This document shows positions 1-9,725 of a stretch of 50,118 nucleotides of DNA, piece by piece (position 1 is the first letter of the stretch; the number at the start of each line of letters is the position of its first letter). This DNA is from an alpha proteobacterium SCGC AAA028-D10 (GTDB lineage Bacteria; Pseudomonadota; Alphaproteobacteria; Pelagibacterales; Pelagibacteraceae): positions 20,001 through 70,118 of the forward strand of contig KI783336.1 of assembly GCA_000510845.1 (NCBI GenBank), given 5' to 3'. Both the position numbers and the translations under genes were made by a program. A model generated the notes under the pieces. That model was not told where the DNA came from. It saw nothing but the letters and a program-made list of their open reading frames with translations, and searched no databases.

Positions 1-433
1 ACGTGTTATGCTGGGTGTCGAAGACGTACCCGAAGTTTTTATTTTTGCTTATTGGATGTGGTTTTAAACATGGAAAAACTAAGTCTGGTTTAATTTTTGT
101 ATATTCTTTTTCAAAATTTGAATAATTAGAATAGATTATTATAGGTTTTTCATTTGCACTTATAAGAAATTCTAGGATTTGATTATTACCTTCTTCAATA
201 GGAGATATAAATTTTTTTCCAATTAAATATTCATTTATATTTTTTAATTGTTTAATTAAATTAAAAAAATATTTAAAGTGAGATAAAAAAGTTTTTTTTT
301 TATGAACAATAACGTAAATTTTGAAATTTTTTTTATTCATTTTTAATAAAGGGGTTAATATGTACTTAAGAAGGTCAATACCCCCTTGCCACGTTATAAA
401 AATTTCAGTATTGAAAAGTATTTTGTATTGCAA
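1..433 (-). CDS. Glycosyltransferase, GT4-like, 5' part only (runs off the window edge)
   Basis: The minus strand is open from a TTG at 433 to the left window edge, about 144 codons; an in-frame TAA lies just upstream of the TTG, so TTG is the only usable start. The N-terminal part reads FITWQGGIDLLKYILTPLL and then FGYVFDTQHNT, a pattern I associate with GT-B glycosyltransferases of polysaccharide clusters (a glycine-rich first loop and an 'F-D-Q-H' segment). The catalytic C-terminal half lies outside the window. It starts 1 base after the stop of the DegT gene, so the two are probably co-transcribed leftwards. Family assignment is moderately sure, substrate unknown. Confidence 0.6.
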   Translation of the reverse strand, partial: MQYKILFNTEIFITWQGGIDLLKYILTPLLKMNKKNFKIYVIVHKKKTFLSHFKYFFNLIKQLKNINEYLIGKKFISPIEEGNNQILEFLISANEKPIIIYSNYSNFEKEYTKIKPDLVFPCLKPHPISKNKNFGYVFDTQHNT

Positions 434-434
434 A

Positions 435-1535
435 TTAAATTACCTTTTGAAGTTTAAAAAATTGTTTTATTGAATCGCAAATATATTTTATTTGTTTTAA
501 TTGTAAGTCAGGATAACTTGGAAGACATAACCCTCTTTTTGATAATTCTTCTGCATTAGGAAACTTTTTTTTAACGCCGTACATTGGCATTTTACTCGCT
601 AAATTGAATGTTGGGCGCGTTTCAATTCTTTTTTTTTTTAGAAATTGAAATAACTTTTTACTTTTATTTTCTAAAAAAATTACTACTAACCATTTTGAAT
701 CTTTAACGTATTTACTATCTTTTATAAAATTAATAGGAAGTTGACATAATTGTTTTTTATAACTTTCAAAAATTTCTCGTTTTTTTTTAAGAATATCATC
801 GATAATTTTTATCTGAGAGTAACCTATTGCTGCGCATATATTTGTCATTCTGTAATTATAACCAATTCTATCGTGCCAATAATAAGGTTTGTCGGCAGTT
901 ATTTTGAGACCTTGTCCTTTTAATTTTATAACTTCATTTGCAATTTTTTTGCTGTTTGAACAAACCATCCCTCCTTCCCCTGTTGTTATTGTTTTGCTGC
1001 CAAAAAAACTGAATACTGAAACGTCTCCAAAATTACCAACGTGTTTTTTTTTGTAGAAACTTCCTAGTGCTTCAGCACAATCTTCAACGATATATAAATT
1101 AAATTGTTCTCTAATTTTATTGATTTGTTCAAGATCAATTACCCCACCATATAAATGGGGTATAATCATCGCTTTAGTGTTTTTATTAACAAGTTTTTTT
1201 AATTTTATTAAATCTATTTGACAGTTATGTATGTCTGAATCTACAAAAATAGGCTTTGCATTTACATACTTAATGCAATTAACAGAAGCAATATAAGTAA
1301 AAGTTGGGACTATAATTTCGTCACCAGATTTTATACCCAAGGCTAGCAAAGCTAAATGTAGACCAACTGTTCCATTGCTTACAGTTGTACAATATTTAAT
1401 TTTTGTATATTTTTTAAATTCATTTTCAAATAAATTTATAAATTTTCCTTTTGAAGATATCCAATTAGAATTTAGACATTCATTAACATATTTTTTACAC
1501 TGAAAACTAATGCTCGGTTTATATAGGTTAATCAT
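435..1535 (-). CDS. DegT/DnrJ/EryC1/StrS sugar aminotransferase (perosamine-synthase-like)
   Basis: A 366-residue PLP enzyme, the usual length for the family, which transfers an amino group to a nucleotide-linked keto-deoxysugar. Visible are the cofactor-binding SNGT segment (about residues 53-56), the VEDCAEALGS segment (about 150-159) with its PLP-ring aspartate, and SFFGSKTITTGEGG, where K181 is the Schiff-base lysine. Because Gmd in this island makes GDP-4-keto-6-deoxymannose, GDP-perosamine synthase (RfbE/Per) is a reasonable but unproven guess. It is transcribed leftwards, away from the rest of the island, followed at once by the partial glycosyltransferase and preceded by a short decayed reading frame. 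Confidence 0.85.
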   Translation of the reverse strand: MINLYKPSISFQCKKYVNECLNSNWISSKGKFINLFENEFKKYTKIKYCTTVSNGTVGLHLALLALGIKSGDEIIVPTFTYIASVNCIKYVNAKPIFVDSDIHNCQIDLIKLKKLVNKNTKAMIIPHLYGGVIDLEQINKIREQFNLYIVEDCAEALGSFYKKKHVGNFGDVSVFSFFGSKTITTGEGGMVCSNSKKIANEVIKLKGQGLKITADKPYYWHDRIGYNYRMTNICAAIGYSQIKIIDDILKKKREIFESYKKQLCQLPINFIKDSKYVKDSKWLVVIFLENKSKKLFQFLKKKRIETRPTFNLASKMPMYGVKKKFPNAEELSKRGLCLPSYPDLQLKQIKYICDSIKQFFKLQKVI

Positions 1536-1547
1536 ATAAAAATTTTT

Positions 1548-1742
1548 TTACCACAAAATATATTCAATGTAATTAGATTTATTTCTCCAGCCTAATTTTT
1601 TTGTTTTAACAAAAAAAGTATTTCTATATTGTATTGTATTAAGAAAATTATTAAACTTTATATTTTTTAAACCTCGATAAATAAGAACATTTAGTTTCTT
1701 AGTATTTTTTTCCTCATTAATAAGAAGGATAAAGGATAGATA
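1548..1742 (-). pseudogene. Start-less C-terminal fragment of an unidentified protein
   Basis: Sixty-four codons are open on the minus strand between a TAA at 1743-1745 and the terminal TAA at 1548-1550. There is no in-frame ATG, GTG or TTG start. The translation looks like real protein (mixed basic and aromatic residues, ending KSNYIEYILW) and stops 12 bases before the DegT start, as an operon partner would. I read it as the surviving 3' end of a gene whose front part has been lost. I do not recognise the family. Confidence 0.35.
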
Positions 1743-2268
1743 TTATGATTGATAATTTTACTGGATTCAGCAATTTAATAAAAATAGGACAGGTGTGCAA
1801 GTATTGTAGCACGTTAAGCTTACCGTTACTAATAGCTCAATTGGCCCTGATTTATGCACTAAAAAAGTTTTTATTGATACAAACTACAATGATTTTAAGA
1901 ACTTTTAACTTTTTCTTAACCTGTTAAAAAATTAGTGAAAATATTAGAAAGTGTCACGGTATTATTAGTTAGACAGAAGCATTATTTTGTAAGGGTACAT
2001 AAGCACCATCACGACAAATACTTTATTTAACTGAGTTATTAAGCAAAACTTAAGATATAACATTAGATTATAATCCTATTTTAGAATAAGTTTTACGAGT
2101 GCACTTACATCACACAGAATCTCCAATAATTTATGTAGCATTTACTTTTTTGTTAGGCTTATTTTTTTTTACTAATGATGGTATTAACCAGACTTAAAAT
2201 GGATAAATATAATTTAATAAAAAATTAAATAAAAAAAAATAATTAATTTATTCAATAAAATTATTACG
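1743..2268. other. Gene-poor stretch inside the island
   Basis: About 525 bases before gmd with no convincing gene. A 60-codon plus-strand frame at 1745-1927 has an ATG but no recognisable domain and ordinary A+T-rich composition. From about 1928 to 2220 there are short coding-like patches broken by stops in all frames, which suggests decayed genes, but I cannot name one. The last 50 bases before gmd are nearly pure A/T and probably hold its promoter. No RNA gene or repeat was seen. Confidence 0.4.
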
Positions 2269-3318
2269 ATGAAAAAAGCTCTCATAACAGGAATAACAGG
2301 ACAAGATGGATCGTACCTCGCAGAATTTTTGCTTAATAAAGGGTATGAAGTTCATGGTATTAAAAGAAGAACATCTCTTATTAATACTTATAGAATTGAT
2401 CATTTGTATCAAGATCCACACGAACAAAACATAAAATTTATTTTGCATCATGGCGACTTAACAGATGCAACCTCTTTAATTAGAATTATTCAAGAGGTTC
2501 GACCTGATGAAATTTATAATTTAGCAGCACAAAGTCATGTCGCTGTTTCTTTTGAAGAACCAGAATATACTGCAAATTCTGATGCACTAGGTGCTCTTCG
2601 TATTTTAGAGGCGATAAGAATTTTAAAATTAGAAAAAAAAACAAAATATTATCAAGCCTCTACTTCTGAATTATATGGAATTGTACAAGAAACACCCCAA
2701 ACTGAAAAAACACCTTTTTATCCAAGGAGTCCTTACGGCGTTGCAAAACTTTATGCATATTGGATAACCGTAAACTATAGAGAAGCTTACGGTATTTATG
2801 CTTGTAACGGTATTTTGTTTAACCACGAAAGTCCTGTGCGAGGCGAAACCTTTGTTACTAGAAAAATCACAAAAGCTTTAGCACGTATCAAATTAGGAGT
2901 TCAAAAAAATTTATATCTTGGAAATCTTGATGCTAAAAGAGATTGGGGCCATGCTAAAGACTTTATTGAAGCTCAATGGCTAATGCTTCAACAAAAACAA
3001 CCAGAAGATTTTGTGATTGCAACAGGCAAACAGTATTCAGTCAGAAATTTTATTAATGAAGCTGCAAAAAATCTAGATATGAAAATAGAATGGAAAGGTA
3101 AAAACTTAGAAGAAGTAGGGTCTTATAATGGAAAAGATATTATAAAAATTGATCCAAGATATTTTAGACCCGCAGAAGTTGAAGCGTTATTAGGTGATGC
3201 CAGTAAAGCAAAGGAGAAATTAAATTGGGTTCCTAAAATATCATTTAATCAATTAGTAAAAGAAATGGTTGATGAGGACTTAAAACTAGCTGAAAATGAT
3301 CAACTTATTAATAGATAA
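2269..3318 (+). CDS. gmd: GDP-mannose 4,6-dehydratase
   Basis: Converts GDP-D-mannose to GDP-4-keto-6-deoxy-D-mannose, the branch point for fucose, perosamine, rhamnose and colitose-type sugars; an extended SDR acting in the cytosol with bound NADP. The N-terminus carries the Rossmann glycine motif GITGQDG (residues 8-14) followed by the Gmd-typical SYLAEFLL. The catalytic set is STSE (131-134) and Y156-x3-K160 in [12 protein letters not shown]. The substrate region [15 protein letters not shown] is characteristic of Gmd. At 349 residues it is full length. fcl follows after 25 bases and uses its product. Confidence 0.97.
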   Translation: MKKALITGITGQDGSYLAEFLLNKGYEVHGIKRRTSLINTYRIDHLYQDPHEQNIKFILHHGDLTDATSLIRIIQEVRPDEIYNLAAQSHVAVSFEEPEYTANSDALGALRILEAIRILKLEKKTKYYQASTSELYGIVQETPQTEKTPFYPRSPYGVAKLYAYWITVNYREAYGIYACNGILFNHESPVRGETFVTRKITKALARIKLGVQKNLYLGNLDAKRDWGHAKDFIEAQWLMLQQKQPEDFVIATGKQYSVRNFINEAAKNLDMKIEWKGKNLEEVGSYNGKDIIKIDPRYFRPAEVEALLGDASKAKEKLNWVPKISFNQLVKEMVDEDLKLAENDQLINR

Positions 3319-3343
3319 AGTTTAGTAGAATTATTAATCAATA

Positions 3344-4312
3344 ATGGCTAAACCTAAAATTTTTGTAGCAGGTCACAAAGGCATGGTAGGTTCTGCCATA
3401 GTTCGTCTTTTAAAAAATCAAAATATTGAGATTATAATAAAAGATAGAACAGAACTTGATTTATTAAATCAAGGCAGTGTTCAAAAATTTTTTGAACATG
3501 AAAAAATTGACCAAGTATATTTAGCAGCAGCAAAGGTTGGGGGTATTTATGCAAATAATACTTATCCTGCAGACTTTATTTATGAAAATTTAATGGTCCA
3601 GGCTAATGTAATTCACAGCGCTTTTTTAAATGGGGTTAAAAAATTATTATTCCTAGGATCAAGTTGTATTTATCCAAAATATGCCAACCAACCAATGAAA
3701 GAGGAAGAATTATTATCTGGAAAGTTAGAGCCAACTAACGAGCCTTATGCCATTGCTAAAATTGCAGGTATTAAAATGTGTGATAGCTACAACCGCCAAT
3801 ATGGCAAAAGTCATGGTATTGATTATAGATCGATAATGCCAACAAATTTATATGGACCTGGGGACAATTATCATCCTGAAAATAGTCACGTGATCCCAGG
3901 TTTAATTTATCGGTTTCATAAAGCAAAAATTAACAATTTAGAAAGTATTACTATTTGGGGAACTGGTACACCAAAGCGCGAATTTTTATATGTTGATGAT
4001 TTGGCTCAAGCTTCAATTCATGTAATGAATTTAGACAAAAAAATTTATAATGAACAAATATCATCTTTGAGCAGCCATATAAATATTGGCAGTGAAAAAG
4101 AATTAACTATTAAAGAATTAGCAAAAACAATAAAAGAAGTTATAAATTTTAAGGGTAAAATTCAATTCGATACCAGTAAACCAGATGGTTCTCCTAGAAA
4201 ATTTTTAAATAGTGACCGAATAAATAAATTTGGTTTTAAGCCCAAGACAGATTTAAAAGAGGGGCTAATAAAAACTTATCAAGATTATATTGAATCTAAT
4301 GCAAACTTTTAA
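3344..4312 (+). CDS. fcl: GDP-L-fucose synthase (GDP-4-keto-6-deoxymannose 3,5-epimerase-4-reductase)
   Basis: Two-step epimerase and NADPH-dependent reductase that turns the Gmd product into GDP-L-fucose. The 322-residue protein has the glycine motif GHKGMVG (residues 10-16), the GSSCIYP active-site segment (about 105-111) and Y135-x3-K139 in [10 protein letters not shown], all standard for Fcl/WcaG. The segment [20 protein letters not shown] is highly characteristic. It sits 25 bases after gmd, and its last codons overlap the start of the ABC transporter gene, so gmd, fcl and the transporter probably share one transcript. Composition is A+T-rich, unlike the next gene. Confidence 0.96.
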   Translation: MAKPKIFVAGHKGMVGSAIVRLLKNQNIEIIIKDRTELDLLNQGSVQKFFEHEKIDQVYLAAAKVGGIYANNTYPADFIYENLMVQANVIHSAFLNGVKKLLFLGSSCIYPKYANQPMKEEELLSGKLEPTNEPYAIAKIAGIKMCDSYNRQYGKSHGIDYRSIMPTNLYGPGDNYHPENSHVIPGLIYRFHKAKINNLESITIWGTGTPKREFLYVDDLAQASIHVMNLDKKIYNEQISSLSSHINIGSEKELTIKELAKTIKEVINFKGKIQFDTSKPDGSPRKFLNSDRINKFGFKPKTDLKEGLIKTYQDYIESNANF

Positions 4313-6098
4313 AAAATTATTATTTCTATTGACCTCAGCTGAGAAAAAGCGCTTAGGCTTGCTGATGGGCATGATTTGCGTTATGGCCATACTAGATATG
4401 CTTGGTGTGGCTTCCATCCTGCCATTCATTGCCGTTTTGACCACTCCAGATCTTGTTCAGAACAACATATTCCTCAACGTCGCCTATAAAAAGCTAGAGT
4501 TTGACGACCCTCAGCAATTCTTGTTTGCATTGGGTATGCTCCTATTTGTGGTGCTTTTGGTTTCGCTGGCGTTCAAGGCGCTCACCACCTACGCGCAACT
4601 TCGCTTTACCCTGATGCGCGAATATAGTATTGACAAGCGTCTGGTGGAAGGCTATCTGCACCAGCCTTACAGCTGGTTTCTAAGTCGTAACAGCGCTGAT
4701 TTAGGCAAAAATATTTTCTCAGAAGTCGGTTCAGTCATCAACAATGGCTTTTTACCGATGCTCAACCTTATCGCCCAAAGTTTGGTCACCATTGCACTGC
4801 TTACACTCCTGATGTTCGTCGACACTAAGCTTACGCTGCTCGTCATCCTAATCCTTGCAACAGCCTACATATTTATCTTTAAAGCCATGAAAGATCACCT
4901 CGTTCGTATCGGCGTCGAGAGTGTCAAAGCTGACCGAGGGCGGTTTGTGGCGATCAACGAAGCCTTAAGCGCCTTCAAAGAAGTCAAGGTTGCAGGGCTG
5001 GAGCAGACCTACATCAAACGCTTCTCCGATCCAGCACGCATCTTTGCTAGAAGTCAGGCAATGGGGCAGGTCATCAGTCAACTACCGCGCTTTTTGATAG
5101 AAATCCTATCCTTCAGCGGTATATTGCTGTTGATGTTGTATTTGATCAAGCACAATAGCTTCACAAGCCCCTTACCCGTCATTGCGCTCTATGTCTTTGC
5201 CGGCTATCGTCTGTTACCCGCCTTGCAGCAGATCTATGCCGCGTTCACACAACTACGCTTTGTTAGACCGGCGCTCGATGCCCTTCATGCCGACTTGATG
5301 AGCTTGGAACCAAAAAATCTAAACTTTAATAAAGATGTCATCGTGCTTAAGCAAAACATAATTCTGAACCACATTCAATACAGTTACCCTAACGCTCCAA
5401 AAGCAGTGATAAAAAACTTGAGCCTGACCATTCCCGCTAAAAGTATTGTAGGCTTTGTAGGAGCCACCGGCAGCGGAAAAACCACCACAGTGGATTTGAT
5501 CCTAGGCCTGTTGAAGGCTGAAAAAGGTACACTGGCAGTCGACGATCAAGTCATCATCGAACATAACCGTCGAGATTGGCAACGCTCTATTGGTTATGTG
5601 CCGCAGCAGATCTACCTAGCTGATGACACGGTGGCTGCCAACATTGCCTTTGGTCTTGAAGCCGAAAAAATCGACCAAAAAGCTGTGGAGCGCGCCGCCA
5701 AAATAGCTTACTTGCATGACTTTGTTGTTAACGAAATGCCACAGCAATACCAAACCACCGTGGGCGAGCGTGGTGTGCGCCTCTCCGGAGGTCAGCGTCA
5801 GCGTATCGGCATTGCCAGAGCGCTCTATCATCGCCCGCAGGTATTGATTATGGATGAAGCCACCAGCGCACTCGACAACCTAACCGAACAGGTAATTATG
5901 GAAGCGTTGAACAAGGAAAAGTATGAAATCACTATCATTCTGATCGCCCATCGGTTAAGCACGGTTAAAACCTGCGATACTATTTTTTTGATGGAGAGGG
6001 GAGAGCTGAAAGCGCAGGGGACTTTTGATGAATTGATACAGACTAACGAGCTCTTTCAGGCTATGGCGCGAGGCTCTCTATATAATAATATTAAATGA
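4299..6098 (+). CDS. ABC exporter with fused membrane and ATPase domains (PglK/MsbA-like flippase), high G+C
   Basis: A half-transporter of about 599 residues that would flip a lipid-linked saccharide across the inner membrane. The membrane domain spans roughly residues 10-325. The ATPase follows: Walker A GATGSGKT (about 388-395), a Q-loop region GYVPQQIYL, signature LSGGQRQR, Walker [13 protein letters not shown] and H-loop IAHRLSTV. I prefer the ATG at 4299, which overlaps the fcl end by 14 bases, to the TTG at 4290. Sampled lines run 40-60% G+C against about 18-28% around it, and codon use is unlike its neighbours, while the first ten or so codons are A+T-rich like the island. That points to recent transfer from a higher-G+C donor. 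The substrate is inferred from context only. Confidence 0.93.
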   Translation: MQTFKKLLFLLTSAEKKRLGLLMGMICVMAILDMLGVASILPFIAVLTTPDLVQNNIFLNVAYKKLEFDDPQQFLFALGMLLFVVLLVSLAFKALTTYAQLRFTLMREYSIDKRLVEGYLHQPYSWFLSRNSADLGKNIFSEVGSVINNGFLPMLNLIAQSLVTIALLTLLMFVDTKLTLLVILILATAYIFIFKAMKDHLVRIGVESVKADRGRFVAINEALSAFKEVKVAGLEQTYIKRFSDPARIFARSQAMGQVISQLPRFLIEILSFSGILLLMLYLIKHNSFTSPLPVIALYVFAGYRLLPALQQIYAAFTQLRFVRPALDALHADLMSLEPKNLNFNKDVIVLKQNIILNHIQYSYPNAPKAVIKNLSLTIPAKSIVGFVGATGSGKTTTVDLILGLLKAEKGTLAVDDQVIIEHNRRDWQRSIGYVPQQIYLADDTVAANIAFGLEAEKIDQKAVERAAKIAYLHDFVVNEMPQQYQTTVGERGVRLSGGQRQRIGIARALYHRPQVLIMDEATSALDNLTEQVIMEALNKEKYEITIILIAHRLSTVKTCDTIFLMERGELKAQGTFDELIQTNELFQAMARGSLYNNIK

Positions 6099-6131
6099 TC
6101 ATTATTTCATAAAAACTCCTGTTATTTATTC

Positions 6132-7019
6132 ATGAAAGCAAAATCTACGTTGATAATAAAAAAATATTTAAAAAAAAGACAAAGAATAAAACTAAAAAAT
6201 AGTTTTGAAAATACAAACTATAGATTTCCTTTAGTTACAATTGTAACAGTAGTTTTAAACAATGAAGCTTTTATAGAAAAAACAATTCAAAGTGTTTTAA
6301 ATCAAACTTATCAAAATATTGAATATATAATTATTGATGGAGGCTCTACGGATGGGACTTTAAATATAATAAGAAAATATGAAAAGTTTATAGATTGTTG
6401 GGTTTCAGAAAAAGATAAAAGTATATATAGCGCCATGAATAAAGGACTTCAACTTGCTAAAGGCAAATGGATAAATTTTATGAATAGCGGAGACACTTTT
6501 TATTCAAAAGATACAATAAACAGCATTCCATTTTCTAATTTTCAAAATAACTCTATGGTTTATGGCAGTATTAGATTATTTAACAAAAATAGAAAATTTT
6601 TAACAATATTAAAACCATTAATTTGTAATAAATTAAATTTAACGTTGTATGCTAGTGGCGTTCTTAACCATCAGTCCGTATTTTATAATGCAGATATAAA
6701 ATTTAGATTCCCAGATAAATATAAGGTTTTAGGAGATTTGTTCTCTTACTTTGAATATATCAAACATGGGCCTGTTGAGAAATTAGATGTTATAATTTGC
6801 AATTATTATTTAGGTGGATTTTCAGAATCCAGTAATCAAAGTAGAAGTGAAACTCTGGCTATTTTAAAAGAACAAGTTGGAGTGTGGTTTTTTTTATATT
6901 TAGTAATGTCTTTTTTTTTATTAATAAAACCAAAAATAATAATTTATATAAAATCATTAATCAAAATGTTAATTATAAAAGAAATTGTTAAAAAATTAAA
7001 AAAATTATTAAATAAATAA
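6132..7019 (+). CDS. Family 2 glycosyltransferase (WcaE-like)
   Basis: A 295-residue GT-A enzyme. The Rossmann start FPLVTIVTVVLNNEAFIEKT is followed by SVLNQTYQNIEYIIIDGGSTDGT with its nucleotide-binding aspartate, then SAMNKGLQLAKGKWINFMNSGDTF, where the DxD equivalent is NSGD, as is common in WcaE and related colanic-acid-type enzymes. The C-terminus has a hydrophobic stretch (FFLYLVMSFFLLI) that may anchor it to the inner membrane. Composition drops back to about 20% G+C right after the ABC gene. The donor and acceptor sugars cannot be read from sequence. Confidence 0.88.
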   Translation: MKAKSTLIIKKYLKKRQRIKLKNSFENTNYRFPLVTIVTVVLNNEAFIEKTIQSVLNQTYQNIEYIIIDGGSTDGTLNIIRKYEKFIDCWVSEKDKSIYSAMNKGLQLAKGKWINFMNSGDTFYSKDTINSIPFSNFQNNSMVYGSIRLFNKNRKFLTILKPLICNKLNLTLYASGVLNHQSVFYNADIKFRFPDKYKVLGDLFSYFEYIKHGPVEKLDVIICNYYLGGFSESSNQSRSETLAILKEQVGVWFFLYLVMSFFLLIKPKIIIYIKSLIKMLIIKEIVKKLKKLLNK

Positions 7020-7038
7020 ATCTATAAAGTGTTTTTTT

Positions 7039-8040
7039 GTGATAAAAATAAATAGTCAAGAGTTTAAGAACAAAGAGTTGAAAACAGCCGTATTGTTTCT
7101 GGTTTTCAACAGACCAGATGCTACCAAGCAAGTTTTTGAAGCCATTAGAAAAGCAAAACCTCCAAGACTTTATGTTGCTGCAGACGGACCTAGAGGAGGT
7201 AAGTTTGGCGAACCTGAGCGTGTTAAAGAGGTCAGGACAATTGCTACAGAGGTGGATTGGCCGTGTAAAGTAAAAATGCTCTTTAGAGAGAAAAACTTAG
7301 GTTGCAAAAAAGCAGTAAGTTCTGCAATAACCTGGTTTTTCGAGCAGGAAGAGCAAGGAATTATTTTGGAAGATGATTGCCTTCCTCATTTAGATTTTTT
7401 TTTTTTTTGTGAAAATTTATTAGATCGTCATTTTAGTGATGAGAAAATATTTGCTATTACTGGAAATAATTTTCAAAAGGGCAAATGGCGAGGAGATGCC
7501 TCATATTATTTTTCAAAATATATCCATGTCTGGGGTTGGGCAACTTGGCGAAGAGCTTGGAAGTATTATCAGGTAGATATAAATTTTTGGCCAAAATGGA
7601 AGACTTCACTCGCTTGGACAACATACACGCCTGATAAAATTGAAAGAAGATACTGGCAAGAAATTTTTGATCGCTGCTATTTAGACAAAATTGACACTTG
7701 GGATTATCAATTGTTATTAAGCGCATGGTATAAAAATGGTCTGACAGCGACTCCAAATGTAAATTTAGTCAAAAATATAGGATTCGGAATGGACGCAACT
7801 CATACCCATGATAAATCGAGTGAATTTTCTAATATGGCATTTGAAAAAATTGGTATTTTAAAATATCCAAAAATAATTAAGAAAAATATAAAAGCAGATA
7901 AATTCGTTTCTGATCACCATTATTATTTACGGTATCAACGATTTCCTTTTTCTTTGATTAAGTTTTTTTATAAAAAATTAAGAGGCATTGTTTATAGATT
8001 AAAAAGTTTTCTAAAAAAATATATTAATAAAACCAATTAA
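7039..8040 (+). CDS. Glycosyltransferase-like protein of the HlpA/GNT-I type with an internal 14-T run
   Basis: A 333-residue protein beginning with GTG. TAVLFLVFNRPDATKQVFEAI, LYVAADGPRGG, and GIILEDDCLPHLDFF match the group often annotated 'hemolytic protein HlpA-like', which resembles GNT-I/GT-A glycosyltransferases; EDDC is the metal-binding acidic motif. YIHVWGWATWRRAW is another signature of the group. A run of 14 T at 7395-7408 encodes the phenylalanines just after that motif and is a slippage hot spot. The C-terminus is basic. It follows another glycosyltransferase by 19 bases and precedes an SDR gene by 9. Substrate unknown. Confidence 0.82.
   Translation: MIKINSQEFKNKELKTAVLFLVFNRPDATKQVFEAIRKAKPPRLYVAADGPRGGKFGEPERVKEVRTIATEVDWPCKVKMLFREKNLGCKKAVSSAITWFFEQEEQGIILEDDCLPHLDFFFFCENLLDRHFSDEKIFAITGNNFQKGKWRGDASYYFSKYIHVWGWATWRRAWKYYQVDINFWPKWKTSLAWTTYTPDKIERRYWQEIFDRCYLDKIDTWDYQLLLSAWYKNGLTATPNVNLVKNIGFGMDATHTHDKSSEFSNMAFEKIGILKYPKIIKKNIKADKFVSDHHYYLRYQRFPFSLIKFFYKKLRGIVYRLKSFLKKYINKTN
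7395..7408 (+). repeat. Homopolymer of 14 T inside a glycosyltransferase gene
   Basis: Fourteen consecutive T within codons for four phenylalanines. It is the longest single-base run I found in the window and lies at the active-site side of the gene, where a one-base change would truncate the protein. Other 9-11-base runs occur in the island (for example 8124-8134 and 9654-9663). Confidence 0.9.
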
Positions 8041-8049
8041 TAATAAAAT

Positions 8050-8847
8050 ATGACCAATAAAATGATAACAATTGGTATTACAGGAAGCACTGGCGTTTTG
8101 GGCTCTATACTTCTTAGAAAACTTAAAAAAAAAAATTATAAAATTGCTTGTTTTCGATCTGATATTCGTAAAATAGGCAAAGTTAGAAGTTGGATAAAAA
8201 AAAATAACTTTGATGCAATTTTTCATCTAGCCTCAATGGTATCTGTTAATTTGTGCAATAAAAATCCTCTTGATGCTTGTTTTACAAATATAAGTGGTAC
8301 AAAAAATATTTTAAAATCTATAAGTAAATTAAAAAAAAAACCATGGCTTTTTTATTCCTCTACATCTCATGTTTATAAATTAAAAAAAATACCTCTATCT
8401 GAAAACGACATCATTTCACCCAGAACATTTTATGGGTACACAAAATGGTTAGGAGAAAAACTATTCGAAGATCAAACTTTGAATAATGGTCTAATGTATT
8501 GTATTGGAAGAATTTTTAGTTTTTATAGTAATTCACAATCAAAAGATTTTCTTTATCCCTCTATTAAAAATAAAATAAAGAAAATGTCCAATAAAAATTA
8601 TATTTCCATAATAAATGCTTATAATATAATAGATATACAAAAAGCTGATAGTGTTATTGATATTATTTTAAGTCTTTTTAAAAATAAAGCTGAAGGTATT
8701 TTCAACATAGGAACTGGCAAAGGAACGCAAATTAAAAATTTCGCTAAAAAACTCACGAAAAAAAAAATTGTAGTTAAAACAAATTCCAAAAAAAAAAATG
8801 TAGTAGTGGCAAATATAAAAAAATTAAATTCTATTATTGATTTATGA
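8050..8847 (+). CDS. NAD(P)-dependent sugar epimerase/reductase (SDR, RmlD-like)
   Basis: A 265-residue extended SDR. The nucleotide-binding motif is GITGSTGVLGS (about residues 9-19), AIFHLAS lies at the usual strand-4 position, and the catalytic pair is Y-x3-K in FYGYTKWLGEKL after the serine-rich FYSSTSHVY. Its short length and the early Rossmann start fit RmlD-type dTDP-4-keto-sugar reductases, but no RmlA/B/C genes are present here, so a reductase acting on another nucleotide sugar (for example after the neighbouring ColD-like enzyme) is equally possible. It overlaps the next glycosyltransferase by 4 bases (ATGA), so the two are translationally coupled. Confidence 0.82.
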   Translation: MTNKMITIGITGSTGVLGSILLRKLKKKNYKIACFRSDIRKIGKVRSWIKKNNFDAIFHLASMVSVNLCNKNPLDACFTNISGTKNILKSISKLKKKPWLFYSSTSHVYKLKKIPLSENDIISPRTFYGYTKWLGEKLFEDQTLNNGLMYCIGRIFSFYSNSQSKDFLYPSIKNKIKKMSNKNYISIINAYNIIDIQKADSVIDIILSLFKNKAEGIFNIGTGKGTQIKNFAKKLTKKKIVVKTNSKKKNVVVANIKKLNSIIDL

Positions 8848-9722
8848 TTAATTTGAAAAGAGTTTCAACAGTAATACCAACTTTTAATAGAGAAGTTTAT
8901 CTTAAAAAAGCAATTCAATCTTGTTTAGCCCAAACATTAAATCACGAAATAATAGTTTGTAATCATGGTGGAACAGATGGGACAGATAAGATGATTCAGG
9001 AATTTAATGGTAAAATCAAATATATTAAGAAAGCCAAAAATCATGGGCCGCATTATTGTTGGTTAGAAGGTGTAATGGAGGCAAGTGGTGAATATATTAA
9101 TTTATTATTTGATGATGATTGGATAGAACCAAGTTATTTAAAAAAAACCATAAAGTACTTTGATAATCATGATGTTGGCTTTGTATTTTCATCAGCCAAT
9201 TTGTTTGATGATAAAAGTCAAAAAGTTCTTAGAATTTTTCATAATGAATTTTTATTTAAAAGTGGTATTTATGAAGTTGATAAATATGAGTCCCATTTTT
9301 TAGCAAAGCTAATATCACCGACCGCATTAATTATTAGGAAAAAAGACATGGTAGATGCTTTATATGTTGGTAACTTACCACTATCTGAAAATAATTATAA
9401 AGGAGTTGGGCCTGACAAACTAATGATTTTGTTATGTATGCTAAGATATTCTAAATTTGCGTATTTATCTGAACCATTAGTATATTACAGGTCGCATCCA
9501 AATTCCATAACAATAGATAGCCAATCATCAAGCGAAAAGACAAAAAAATTCAAGCTAGCGTACGCAGAAGTAGATCAGTATTATTATACTCTTAAATTAG
9601 GAAAATACTCTGTATTAAAATGGGGAAAATACTTTGTATTATCATATAATAAATTTTTTTTTTACTTCAGATTTATCGTAGGTAGAATTATAAACATTTT
9701 AAATCAAATATTTAAAAAGTAA
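8844..9722 (+). CDS. Family 2 glycosyltransferase
   Basis: A 292-residue GT-A enzyme. VSTVIPTFNREVYLKKAIQS starts the Rossmann fold, EIIVCNHGGTDGTDKMI follows, and INLLFDDDWIEPSYL carries the DDD metal-binding motif. The middle HDVGFVFSSANLFDD and PLSENNYKGVGPDK segment would form the acceptor side. The C-terminus is basic and aromatic, with a 10-T run near the end (9654-9663). It overlaps the SDR gene upstream by 4 bases and is followed after 3 bases by the ColD-like gene, placing all three in one transcript. Sugar specificity unknown. Confidence 0.86.
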   Translation: MINLKRVSTVIPTFNREVYLKKAIQSCLAQTLNHEIIVCNHGGTDGTDKMIQEFNGKIKYIKKAKNHGPHYCWLEGVMEASGEYINLLFDDDWIEPSYLKKTIKYFDNHDVGFVFSSANLFDDKSQKVLRIFHNEFLFKSGIYEVDKYESHFLAKLISPTALIIRKKDMVDALYVGNLPLSENNYKGVGPDKLMILLCMLRYSKFAYLSEPLVYYRSHPNSITIDSQSSSEKTKKFKLAYAEVDQYYYTLKLGKYSVLKWGKYFVLSYNKFFFYFRFIVGRIINILNQIFKK

Positions 9723-9725
9723 TTA

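Noticed and set aside
1745..1927. 60-codon plus-strand frame with ATG
   Set aside because: No domain, no visible ribosome binding site, surrounding DNA looks decayed; left as unassigned.
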